From: Hypomesus transpacificus
Lineage: Eukaryota; Chordata; Actinopteri; Osmeriformes; Osmeridae
Assembly: GCF_021917145.1 (NCBI RefSeq)
Contig: NC_061081.1
Location: forward strand, 8,704,100-8,768,099
Reading direction: 5' to 3'
DNA: 64,000 nucleotides
Under the pieces are notes generated by a model. The model was not told where the DNA came from. It ran no database searches and saw only the letters and a program-made list of their open reading frames with translations. How positions within the stretch are numbered: the stretch's first letter is position 1; each line of letters starts with the position of its first letter. The position numbers and the translations under genes are program-made. Of the stretch, positions 10,839-22,029 are shown one piece after another.

Positions 10839-13343
10839 ATGATTAGACTGGCAATACTGGCATATCTTGCCACAACTGTAACTGCTGTACCAGTAAGTAT
10901 CTTCTGTTTGTATTTTAGACAGACATGTTATCTCACAACATATATCTTGGAAAAGGACAGTTCATCTTGTTTTTTGTCCATTGTTTAAACTTTGTTTACT
11001 CAGTTCAGTGTGGAGCTCTAACCCCATGTTCTTTCCATGCACATGTTCAACTGGCCCAGGTCACTGGAGGCCCAGCTCTTTCACAGCCTAAACAAAGAGG
11101 AGACCTACCGGCCCAAAAAGACCCATCTGTGCAAGCCTCTGCCACAAAGCCTGGGCCTCAAGTAGTGGTTCAGATCCATCCCAGTGTGCAGCAACCCCAG
11201 CCTATTCTACCTCAGCAACAAGATGCCCAGGGTGGGGGTCAGTTCCTGTTTCCCTTTCAGCCCCATGCTTGGGGACCACAACTGATGATGCCTTTCCACC
11301 CCAACACTCAGAGTCCTGCTCAGCCTGGACCTCAGCCTCAGCAACCTCAGGTGAGACACACTGGCTTGACTTAGTCATTCATGAAAAATATGATATTGTG
11401 TTTGATTTAAAAAAAGTATTGTTTGAGCGTTATAGAAATCGCATTGTGTTTACTTATTCTTTTACAGTATGTTTTCCCCTATGGATACTTCCCTGCGTTT
11501 TCACCACAGCAAGGGAATCAGCTGGTAAGATGAAGCTGTATGTGTGGTCTGATTGTATACGTGTTACTGTAAAGGTACAGTTTCGTGATTAGTGCAATAA
11601 TCTGTGAAATATCTGTTGGTTTTCATCCAAAACCAAACATAATTAAGTTGAAACGTTTTGCCCTGAAGCAGTCTTTGTTCATCTGCCACATCTACTGTAG
11701 GGAATTTTTTTTTAGAAGTTCTGCTGTCAAATAATTTATCATATTTATCAAACAGAAACTGCCTGTATCTGTCCTTCAGTCTTCTCCCAGGCTTTTGATT
11801 TGTTGGGTAAACCTCTGACATCAAAACAAACCCTTTGACTCGATCAGATATAGCTTGAGTTATGACTCCAGGAGGCTGCAATATTCAAAGAAAATTGTTG
11901 ATTTATAACCGGGAAAAGAGATTTATTGAAAATATATTGTATACTGTAATAGATTTTTTCCCTGACGGTTCATCAAGTTCATTTCAGCAGAATGGTCTCT
12001 AAACCATCTTTTGTCTAGAACAGCTACACAAATATAATTTTACATTTATAATTCTGTTATTGTAGATTTCACTTACAAGTGCAGGAAATAGTTTATATAA
12101 AATATAATTTATTATAAATTAGTCATGAAAAGTAATAGAAATTATAAATAATTTAAAAATTTATATATTATATTATAAATAGTAATGTAAATTAAGAAAC
12201 ATGAATGGAAATACAGTTTAAATGTAATGTGACTTGTTTGCTTGTCTTCAGTTCTCCCCCTATGGAATGCCAGTGTTTTTCCAGCCACCCGTGTACCCAA
12301 ACTTCCCTGCGCCAACCGGCCCAGTAGAAACAGTCTTGCCTCCCTCCCAACCTGAAGCACCAGCCCAGAACCCCTTGCCCGAGGAGCAGCCACAGCAGGT
12401 ACCAGAGCAGGCCTGACCCTGCAGCTGTGTTTGGTTCCTCCTGTTTGTTCAAGAAGCAGGTCATGCTTTTAGCTAGTATCTGTAAGATGAGGTGTTGAAG
12501 GGTATATTTTCTGTACCCACAGACTCCTCAATTTGTCTGGATTCCACAACCAAGGGTAAAACAATAATATAATATTATTGATATTATTTGATCAATATTA
12601 TGATACTGTACATTCTATGTTTGCAGTTCATTTTGTTTGAATGATGCCACTCAGTGGAATGACTCATTCTTGTGTTCACCTCCTAGGACCCTCTGTTTGG
12701 GGGACTGAGCTCTGAGGAACTTGAGGTGAGGCAACCAAGATGTTAATCAAGCCTTGTTAGTAATTACAAAAGAGGAACTCACTGAACTCAATGCACTCAT
12801 TGACACCCATCTGTGTAAAAGCCAACTGAACACACCCATTTTTTCTTTCCCTTGGGTTCTTTTCTCCCTCTCTTTCACCCTCTATTTCTTTCAAAGATGG
12901 TAGACAGAATGGGACAGATAGGTTTATTTATGCCCAATGTACAAGGGACAAGCGTGGCCAAAACTCAGGCCCGGCAGGTGGCCCCAGCCAGTCTGCCTAC
13001 AGGCACCATGGCCATTAACCCAGGTCTGCGAAGCTTTGGTTTACCCTCTCCTGCCTTCATACCCACCATGGAAGTCTCACATGGGGGCCTCCCCACCGGA
13101 CAGGCCACCTATCCTGAGATAACCATTGGAGAGGTTCCCCTGCCGGACCCTCAGGCTCTACCAGTTGGTCAAGAAGCGGCCATCTTCCCAGCAGTGGTCG
13201 AGCCCAACTATCAATCAGTCGAGCCCACCGCCACATATTCAGGCATTTCTCCACCGCGGATTGAATCCAAAGTATACCTCCTCCCTGAGACCACGCCCAC
13301 AGCAGGGTTTGCCGTGGAGACCAACACAGACCTCTATCCTTGA
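10839..13343 (+). CDS. Gene F: large P/Q-rich SCPP with SSEE motif
   Basis: Seven phase-0 coding exons: 10839-10892 (signal peptide MIRLAILAYLATTVTAVP), 11060-11350 (97 residues, Gln/Pro-rich, with QFLFPFQPHAWGPQLMMPF), 11468-11524 (YVFPYGYFPAFSPQQGNQL), 12252-12398 (49 residues beginning FSPYGMPVFFQPP), 12523-12555 (TPQFVWIPQPR), 12687-12725 (DPLFGGLSSEELE) and 12897-13343 (148 residues to TGA). Total about 355 residues. The SSEE motif resembles those in ameloblastin and amelotin, and the many Pro/Gln/aromatic residues fit the P/Q-rich SCPP subfamily of enamel, enameloid and junctional-epithelium proteins. The signal exon appears to be exon 1, unlike most neighbours, which have a separate non-coding exon 1. 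A named orthologue is not assigned; an ameloblastin-like (scpp6-type) identity is only a possibility. Confidence 0.82.
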
Positions 13344-13744
13344 AGAAAAACATCTGAACAAGTAGATTTTTATGGAAACATAAGGGAATTTGATGTTAAA
13401 GTATGTGTTGAGTTTTATTAGTGATACTGCAGTAATTGTAATGAGTACACTGTGTAACATTATAAAGGTTTTCTTTGATGAAAGTTGTATTTATTATGTT
13501 ATAATTGAATGTTAATGAATTATAAAAAATTAAAAAGAAGAAATTCTTCAAGATTACACATTTCTGAGAAATATCTTCTTTCTTGCATCTGTTTGAATGT
13601 CTGTGGCCTGAATGATGTACAGCATTTTAAACCTAACAAAAGAAAAACACAATGGCATATGAAAAAGATGTACTGCCCAATCAATCCTCTAGAGGACATG
13701 ATACGTGTGAAATGTTATCTTCAATCAGCCTTCGTTCACCTCAT

Positions 13745-13817
13745 CCCACCCCCTAGAGAGAGCACTTTGAGATTAAGTTCAGATGAAGATGATTGAAGAA
13801 GGAGATAACTAAATAAA
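13745..13817 (+). other. Possible acidic terminal SCPP exon or relic
   Basis: After a CCCCCTAG acceptor-like string ending near 13756, one frame reads ESTLRLSSDEDD and stops, followed by AATAAA at 13812-13817. Acidic ends of this kind close genes G (DDDEEDDE) and I (EDEDQDD). It could be an alternative last exon of F, a relic of a lost gene, or chance. Confidence 0.25.
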
Positions 13818-13819
13818 AC

Positions 13820-14425
13820 CACACGTTCCCTTCCTGGTGTGTAAAACTTATAATTATATGTTTCTCAGAACAAGGTTAGTTTAATTGAAATGAACCTCTA
13901 TGCAAAATGATGAGGGTGAAGGGTGTGAGCACTGCACATGAACCCCCCACGGTTATGAAATGCAATGTCTCACATAGTAGGTTTATTTCTTTAATATATG
14001 TCAGTGCTCAGTGAATCAAAAACATTTAAGGTTGCTATATTTGAAAGGCTTTCAGTTGGTCATTGCTCAAAAATGTTAGGGAGACCAGTATTTCAAAATT
14101 GTCAAACTATGCTAGGTCCTTATGCTCATTAGAGGTCTATCCACGTGTGAGAACCGTTTTTCTCCTCTTGTCCCTAATCATTTATATCATGTCACATCTT
14201 GTGCATGTTTACAACAGCTGATAGCATTGCTTCCCTCTAGGGAGCCATCTAACCAAACACAGGATGAGGGACAGACCATAATTAATCTTTATCTCTATCT
14301 TTGGAGATCTTCCCTATAGATACATTTCAGCTGCCAAAGCACATTTTTGCACAATTCAAAGTAAAAGCTTGGCAAGGAACCAAGGCCTGTCAAGCAGCTT
14401 TAGAGTGTTCTTTTGTTTCAGGAGA
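13820..14425. other. Intergenic region before gene G
   Basis: AT-rich spacer; no exon, RNA gene or transposon recognised. Confidence 0.5.
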
Positions 14426-14426
14426 G

Positions 14427-14435
14427 AATAAAAAG
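14427..14435 (+). promoter_or_regulatory. TATA-like box of gene G
   Basis: AATAAAAAG lies about 75 bases upstream of the GTAATG donor at 14511 that ends the non-coding first exon. Confidence 0.45.
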
Positions 14436-14675
14436 GAGAGGACCTTTCCACTGTCATCACACTCCTCCTCAAGCATCCTTCGATAACCGTGTGCCTCTAC
14501 ACATCCAAAGGTAATGTAGGAGAACTCTCTAGAAGTTCTGTAAATTGCAGTGTTAAAACAATGTGTGCTTGGTACATTTGCTAAACTTTGTTACAGATTT
14601 AAAATATATAATGTCTTTGTTGTGTGTCATGGTACTCCTTCTAAAATTGTATTTGTGTTTGCAGATTCATTCAAA

Positions 14676-16099
14676 ATGAAATCCTTCCTTCTGCTGGCCT
14701 TTGTCATTGGGACTGCCATCTGCGTCCCTGTGAGTTCCCAATCCCCATTAAGAATCATTTGTGAAATATTCGGTTTGCATTCATGAACATTGGCTTGATA
14801 GGAACAGGCTGTGTGAGGTTGACATTTATTATTTTCATCTTTCAGCAAATGATGTTCATGGAGTTTGACATGCACCATGCACCTGCCCAGGTAAGAGAGC
14901 AACTGGGATGTGATGTATAAAGCATGCTGATTGACTGTCATGGTGGGGATAATACATATTTTCATTTTCTAAAATTGCACACCTAAACATTTTATATTCT
15001 CACCTCAAAACAGTAGTTACTCCATGACAAGGATCTGTATTTAAGCCTGTCTCCAACCAAACAGAAAGAACAATTTGATGCTCTGAAATGATAGACTTCA
15101 ACTAAGTCTATCTGATTGATGTGTGTGACGATATGTAAAGAGACTATTTAAAATGTCCTCAATCTCCAGGCCCTCCAAGCTGTTCCTGCTGGAGCAGGAC
15201 CTGCCAGTCTGGAAGTGGCAAGTCTATAGTCCTCCTTACTTCTTTCATTGGCTAGAATACAACTGTCTACACTATTACTGTAAGCAATTTTCAAAACTGG
15301 TATGGTAACCAGAATCAATCGTTTATATTTTACAGCTCCTCCCTGTCGATGCTGCCCAACAGCCTGCCCGCGCACCTGTGAGTAACTATGGCAACATACC
15401 GTAGAGCCATGAGAAAGTATCCCTCATCACGACAGAAAGCTTTCAGTGCGACAAAATTTGCATTCAATAATTAGGGCCTAATGTTTTTCTACGTCCATAA
15501 GTGTGCTGCATTGAAGTTGGTACTGAAAGCGATGTTTCTGTGGTTGTTTGTGAACGCGTCCTCTGGGTGGTCTTCATCCACAGACTCGTGGCTTCATCAA
15601 GCAGGAGATCCCCCAGCCCCTTGGTAGAGAGAGCATTGAGATCGTAAGTTCTGATGTGCTGTGCGTGTACAGTATAGGACAGACTATTGGTGTCCTTGGT
15701 CACCTGTATGTAATGTGTCTCCTCTACTCTGCCCTCCCCTCTTCTGCTCTCTCCTCCTCTCCTCTGCCCTCCCCTCTTCTCCTCTCCCCCGTCCTCTCCT
15801 CTAGTTCCACCCCTTCGGTTTCGCCCAGGCTGCCCCTGCTGCCCCTGTTGCCCCTGCAGCCCCTGCTGCTCCAGTAAGACTCTCATTTCTAGTCTCTAAC
15901 ATAGGGTGTCTCCTAGCTAATATACAGCTGATGATATTCATGCGGAAACACTATGCACAATATTAGTCCAGTTTTTAATGTAGAAGTGGATGGTATGGGA
16001 CCATTGCTCCTTACAGAAGTGTTGATTCATTTGTGACCTGCTGTGTCATTCCAGGCTCCCAGACGTAAGTCTGATGACGATGAGGAAGACGATGAATAA
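14676..16099 (+). CDS. Gene G: SCPP with GFIKQEIP module and acidic C-terminus
   Basis: Phase-0 coding exons: 14676-14729 (signal peptide MKSFLLLAFVIGTAICVP), 14846-14890 (QMMFMEFDMHHAPAQ), 15170-15217 (ending ASLEV), 15336-15377 (LLPVDAAQQPARAP), 15584-15643 (TRGFIKQEIPQPLGRESIEI), 15805-15873 (FHPFGFAQ then Ala-Ala-Pro repeats) and 16055-16099 (APRRKSDDDEEDDE, TAA). Total about 120 residues. The third coding exon may use a GC donor (GTG|GCAAGT at 15218) or a weaker GT three bases earlier. A non-coding 3' exon starts near 16226 with AATAAA at 16427-16432. The GFI..E.P..GR-S-x-E module and following P-F-G motif recur in genes H and I, so the three are paralogues. The module faintly recalls teleost ODAM/SCPP9-type proteins, but I cannot confirm that. 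Confidence 0.82.
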
Positions 16100-16426
16100 A
16101 TGATGTAAGTCCCCCAGGTACACACACACACACAAACAAACACACACATGGCATTAAAACCTTTCTGGCTCAGTCAGTGAAATCTTCTTTGTTGTATTCA
16201 TTTTTCATGTTTTTCTGCTGTTCAGGCGACAAATGACTGGTGATTGATCAACTGCGCCCCCTATTGAAACAAGACTGGAAATGTGTCCTTCTAATGCTGC
16301 TTTTATTTCCATAGAGTAATGCGGTTAATGCAGATATTAACCTGGTCTAATGGTGCTTAAAACCTGGATTAGCTATTGTATAACCAATGATTTTTGTATG
16401 GCAAGTTTGTTATTGATCTGATCGGT

Positions 16427-16432
16427 AATAAA
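16427..16432 (+). terminator. Polyadenylation signal of gene G
   Basis: AATAAA in the inferred non-coding last exon of gene G. Confidence 0.6.
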
Positions 16433-16439
16433 ACTTTTA

Positions 16440-17160
16440 TCAACTTATCCCTTTGTGTTTTAGTAATATTGTGACAGCAAACCCATGCACAAAGATAAAC
16501 AAATACACACACATATATATATATGTATATATAAAAATATATATACACATAAAGATTGTGTGGAAAACAGTTATGTCCTTGTGCACTAGAACGGTGTGAC
16601 CATCAGCTTAAGTAAATTCAAGCCTCAGAGAGACTTCGCTAGTATCTCTGTGTGTCTGAACTGGTCATTTTCATGCCGAGGTGTTAAATTCTCTCTCCAA
16701 TCAGCCGGTTGTCTAATATTCATAAACCCAGCACCTAAACTGATGGTTGCATTGTTCTTGTGGAGACAGACAGAACTTTCTTCCACAAGCTTCTACACCT
16801 GTACAGTGCTCTCACCATGGTCCACCTACTCTGTAACGAAAAACACGTTTATAGGACTGCAAAGCTACCGTGAATGAGAACACATGAGAAACATTTCCCC
16901 AGGGCACTCACCTCTCTGCATGCCTTCTTGATTTCTTCTGGGTGAAATTTAATTCTATATATGTGCTCCAGTATGATGCAGAGTAAGGCTGAAATGAGCC
17001 TGTGATACACATAATCAGCTGGGCACTGCTATTACTGAGACAGCCTACCTGACCACTGATCATTTACTAAAGCTCAGGACTAGACACCTACACTCAGTGA
17101 AGTGTCCCTGCGGGTGGTGCCAATGTAAGGTCAACACCGATTGGCTGAGAATTCAGCCAG
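16440..17160. other. Intergenic region between genes G and H
   Basis: Contains a short TA/CA-rich low-complexity stretch at 16503-16550; otherwise nothing recognised. Confidence 0.5.
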
Positions 17161-17163
17161 AAC

Positions 17164-17173
17164 TATTTAAAAG
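17164..17173 (+). promoter_or_regulatory. TATA-like box of gene H
   Basis: TATTTAAAAG lies about 75 bases before the GTGATG donor at 17247 that ends the presumed non-coding first exon. Confidence 0.45.
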
Positions 17174-17414
17174 CCCATGGTTTGGTGGACTTGGAATAGA
17201 CCTACTGAACCTGTCTTCTTCAGAACCTGTACCAATAGTACTGCAGGTGATGTACTGAGAATAGAACCTAGGCCTTTATTTGAAATGCTTTTGAGATTTG
17301 GAAAAAAAAGAAGCTGCACTGTATTTGGTGACATGATCTTTGCTGATATTTTTTATATTGATTCATGATGTTGACAAGGTTTCTTGTGATTGTGTCATAG
17401 TGAATCCTGTGACC

Positions 17415-19563
17415 ATGAAGCTGCTCATACTGTGTATCTGCCTGACCAGCTCCATATCGGCTGTCCCGGTAAGTCTGACAAGATCAATAATGCTACTAGT
17501 ATCATCATAAATGAGTATATACTAACAATAATAATAAAGCCTCTCAACTCATCAAGTTATACCGTGTTATCAACTTCATATGTTCTGTTACATCAACAAT
17601 GTCTTTCATATTTGGGGCCAGATATCCTTCAACACAGCCATACGCTGGGGTATCACGGCCGACCTACCTATCAGTCATCACGGAGATGAATGAACACAAA
17701 TAAAATCTTGCTTGTTTGACTGTAAACCTTGTGCCTTTTCAGCTTCCCTCTTTCTTTCACTTCCTGCCTCACTTTGGGCCCAGACAGGCTGGCCCACCCA
17801 CGCAGGTACGGCAACAGGTACACCTGCTGGAGGTTGCCTAATTCTGTGTTCACATTCGACAGCAGATTCACTCGTTTTAAATCGTCCGTGTCAACATGAA
17901 TCTTTATCCTGTGGTGTTTTCCGTCTTATTTCAAAAGTTGAAATGTAGTAACATCCTTTCTCTCACTCTGCAGGGGAAGGAGGTCTATCCAGCAGGCCAG
18001 CCCTTGCAGCCAGACATGAATGGGGCCATCAGCATGGAAATTGTACGCTGTCATCTCTCCTACACTGTATTTTATATAGATGATGCACATAGAGTATAAG
18101 CTCTACTCCATGGGCCCTGCCTCTTCTGTTGATTCAACTTCGACTAGATAAAGTTGACTGGCAATCATTCCTCAGAAATGAGAGGTTTGCAGATATGAAT
18201 AGCTGTAGGATACCCCTCATCCAATAACATAAAAGTTAATTGGGCTATGTAATGATTAGTTACACTGAACCATCAAACTAAATTGGTATGCAAACCTGGT
18301 CATTGAATTAAGCTCTCTCCAAACAGGTGTTTCCACCCAGATTCCCTGGCCAATCTACAGGTGGACAAATGAATGGACAGGTGTGTAGCCGTTAACTGTT
18401 GGTTCTATTCTTTTATTTTATTAAAGATTTTGATGTTCTGTATTTCTCTGTCTGCCATCCTTTCCTCTCAGGCCTTTCTCAAGTACTCAGTACCTAAGGC
18501 ACCGGGTCGAAAAAGTGTGGAAATTGTAAGTATTTCTTGTTCTCAATGCAGAATTATATGGTGTAAGATGGAGTGAACCTCTTCAATTACAGGGGAAGTT
18601 AAAACCACAGGCACCGATGAAGATGTGTTCAGTCACAGCGGACAGCTTGTGTGATGTTAAGTGGGTTGCTGTGAGGCTGGGTGTCTGTGTGTGAACATTA
18701 AACAACCACTGTGATGTCTTACTGCGGCACTGATCATGATGTGATGCATGATGTGGAAAGAAGTTTCACATTATAATTATAATTTTTTCTTTTAATTTTT
18801 CAGTACTACCCCTTTGACTTCACACAACAGCAGGTGAGTGTTTGAATTCAATACATATTTATAACCTAATTTCAATATCTTTAAATCTTAATATCTAAAT
18901 ATGAGCTCCTTATCTTCTTCAGATGCCTAACATCCCACAGCTGTTCCCTTATGATAACTCTCCCCAAACCGTGCCCCAGCAAGATCCCATAGTAAGTCTT
19001 ATCCGTTTTTGCAATAATCCTATTTGTAAATGACAATACAACTTACAGTACTCTAACATACCACCCAGTCTTGTCAGAAATGAAACAAAAATATTTGACA
19101 TAGATAACTAAACTGGGGAGTTTTATCAGATCAGAAATTTTCCAAGGAACAGAGAAAGGAAGCTAACGTTTTTTAGGGGAATCAAAGTGTCCTCAGACCC
19201 ATGTGTACTCTGCTGTTTGCAGGTGCCGCCCTTTGAGGCCAGACTTCCTCATACCCAAGATCCTTTGCAGCCAGCCCAGCAGGAACAGCCACAACGGAGA
19301 GGCCAGGTGGGATCCAATGTACTTGTAGTACCTGTGGTTAATGTTATGTCCATATGTCCTGTATGTATCCATCCACAAAGGAAAAAGACTCGACGTTCAT
19401 GCATGCTGTACTGTTAGAGAACTCACTCAGCAATAATGAACATATTCTTCAACACGGTCAAACGAATAGCTGTAGAACATCTCTCATCCAAGGTCACATG
19501 ACAAATGTTGCTCAATTTAACAATAACATTTTCAACACTATACAGGTGCCTGTGCATCCGTAG
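17415..19563 (+). CDS. Gene H: P/Q-rich SCPP, family of G and I (odam-like candidate)
   Basis: Nine phase-0 coding exons: 17415-17468 (signal peptide MKLLILCICLTSSISAVP), 17743-17805 (LPSFFHFLPHFGPRQAGP...), 17974-18042 (ending ISMEI), 18327-18380 (VFPPRFPGQSTGGQMNGQ), 18472-18525 (AFLKYSVPKAPGRKSVEI), 18804-18833 (YYPFDFTQQQ), 18923-18991 (MPNIPQLFPYDNSPQ...), 19223-19306 (28 residues, Gln/Pro-rich) and 19546-19563 (VPVHP, TAG). Total about 164 residues. A second donor at 17818 would add VRQQ. Two Ser-x-Glu sites sit at exon ends. It shares the F(L/I)K...P..PGR-S-x-E plus Y-P-F-D layout with G and I but has a longer Pro/Gln tail instead of an acidic end. Order and composition make an ODAM-like identity plausible, not shown. 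A 3' non-coding exon may begin near 19686. Confidence 0.82.
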
Positions 19564-20467
19564 GATAGGAATGAATTGTGAGTCAAATCGAATTATACTT
19601 CACATACAAATTGAAGTAGCATGACAGTAACATCCCAAAAGCCCCTGGGAACTAACAACCACATTCTTTCATTTGTTCTTGTAGTGACTCGCAGGATCCA
19701 GAGTGCAGCGCTAGAACGAGACGAGTCATCTAGATATGTGTTTGTTTCTCATTCATCTGTTGGCAACATGTCTATGGATGGAGTAATAATGTGGAGTCAG
19801 CAGCCTTTATAGGCTGTATAATTTATTCTGTGTAGGAGTAAACTAATTTCATACAAGGATAGAGAACTGATATACTGTGCGGTAGAACACAGTGTGTCTT
19901 ATGTATTGTATTGTAAGTAGTGGTTTCTGCTGTGTGCTGCATTTAAATGTTCCCCTATTAGTAATGAAGGCAATTAAAATGTTTACAAGCAACCATTTCA
20001 GCTGTCTTTCTCATTTGTTTTAATATCATTGACACGGACTGTCTTGTAGATGATGTAAAAGTTTATTTCATGCAGTAGCGTTGATGAAGTATGGTAAAAC
20101 CGACTGTAACAGTAACATTGCTTGAGTGGAAATATCAAATTTCTTGCTCATATCTCGTACATGATTTGTATAGTAAGGGGCTATTACAGTACAGTACAGT
20201 ACTTAAAGAATTAGCTAACTAAAAGCAAAAGCAAGCAAACAAACAGATTTAATATAATGGCTTTTTGGCTCTTGGAAGCCGTACTCCATGGATTCTCCTG
20301 CAACAGAAACCAAATGTTAACATGTTTTTCATCAAAATGAAACTAGCTTTAAGATGCTCGCATGCTGATGGAAACAGTAAACATTAATGGTGAGTTTCCA
20401 ATCCAGTCTTAGGTATCACATAGATGCATCCAGTGTCATACCTTTGCAGACAGAATATTGTTGTGAT

Positions 20468-21775
20468 CTAGTCATCCTGGTCCTCGTCTTCTCCTGCAGG
20501 GGCCGGGGCCTGTAACAACACGTCCACAGTGACAACTAGCTCTCACTCGGTCTCTCTTCAAAGAGAGACAGATAGACAGCAGGCGCCATCTTTCTACCCC
20601 ATTTATGTGTGTGTGTGTGTCTGTGTGTCCCAGCCCCAGTAAAAGTCCTCCCTTCAGTCAAAATTCAAAGCCAACCAATCCATCCATTTGGTTCAAAACT
20701 CCCATTCCATACCAGCCAAAACAATACTATCAAACATTTATAGATTTCTAATTTACACAATGGGTCTTTCATCTTTCCTACAGGGTTTGCAGGTTAGGCA
20801 CATCGATACTCAGTTATCCTTATCCACATGCAGAGTCTGTAATTGTCAGTGAACTTACACGAGCTTCTGGAGCCCCAGGGGCCATGGGGACTACAGCCTG
20901 TCTGCCACCAAATGGAAAGATCTGTTGGAGGGAACGGAGAAAAGATTTGTTGAGTAAAACCCACATCAACAACCATCCCCATTTAGAAAATAGTAAATTA
21001 CAAATCACTCTGTATATTATTTTCTTTCTGTACCAGATCAGGGGCCTCTCTTACCAGCTCGTAGCTAGCTCTTCCAGGTAGATGAGGCACTTCCTGTCTG
21101 ATGAAGCCTTGGGATGGGAAGCCCTGTCAAACAAGAGGAACAAACAAAAAGGAAACCCAATACAATCACTTAAATTCTCTTCAAATTTGAACTTTAACTA
21201 TTTTTATCAACAACACACTTACAATGTTAGGCTGCTGCGGGCCTCCGAAAGGAAGGAGCTGAAATGGAGGATGAAAGAAAGATAGATGTGAGGTTGTGTA
21301 GAATATCATCTGATTTATAATAATGTCATGTGATACTCACAAACTCCAACTCGTACTCTGCTGCATTCCCAGCTACTGCTTGCTGAATGTGAAATGAACG
21401 TCAACATCACTGTGTTAATGTGATGAACTGAAGAGCAGGCTTGAATATTACCTTTGTTTTTGTTTTGCTTTTCTCTTTTGCAGTTTCAACTGTAAGGTCT
21501 AAATCTTAGCATTAGATGAAGGAACTTAATTTTACATAAATATTGTGTGTAGCTTAGTTCCAGTGTAACTTACTTGAGTCTGTGGTACCACATAGCGCTC
21601 AAATCCTCTGTAATGCCTGGCCTAGGACAAGAGGTAGGCACACCAAATGTTATTATCCATACACTCCATTGGACTTTACAAACGTTCTACTTTGGAATAA
21701 TCTACTTGTATTTACAGGGACACTGAGTGCTATGCCAGCAATGCATCCCAGAAGAACTGCGATGAAAGACTTCAT
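20468..21775 (-). CDS. Gene I: SCPP with GFIRQEVP module and acidic C-terminus
   Basis: Minus-strand phase-0 coding exons: 21775-21716 (signal peptide MKSFIAVLLGCIAGIALSVP), 21621-21574 (ARHYRGFERYVVPQTQ), 21382-21341 (QAVAGNAAEYELEF), 21258-21223 (LLPFGGPQQPNI), 21123-21055 (GFPSQ, then GFIRQEVPHLPGRASYEL), 20921-20859 (IFPFGGRQAVVPM, then Ala/Pro-rich) and 20509-20468 (APAPAGEDEDQDD, TAG). Total 119 residues, nearly the same length and exon plan as gene G, so I is its closest paralogue but inverted. The non-coding first exon ends at 21959 with a TATA-like box at 22012-22018. A non-coding 3' exon is likely between about 20060 and 20310. Predicted to be a secreted, phosphorylated matrix protein; the role is inferred from the family. 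Confidence 0.83.
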
Positions 21776-22011
21776 GGTGACTTGGTGATTGATTCTACAA
21801 ATGGGAAGGACATCTGATTAATGTCAAGAGAACAACTTGTTGTATAACGTTACAAAACACAATTTAAAATATGTGGCAAAAATGTAATTTCTGAACAAAA
21901 GAACCCTACGATAATCAGACCTCCAAACAGAGATTAGTAGTTAGAGAACATACAGTACCTGTGAGATGTTCACTGAAAAGATTCTGTTGATGAAGTCTGT
22001 GGAACACACTC

Positions 22012-22018
22012 CTATTTA
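22012..22018 (-). promoter_or_regulatory. TATA-like box of gene I
   Basis: Minus strand reads GATAAATAGG a short distance upstream of the non-coding first exon, which ends at a GTACTG donor at 21958-21953. Confidence 0.5.
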
Positions 22019-22029
22019 TCTAGATGATT

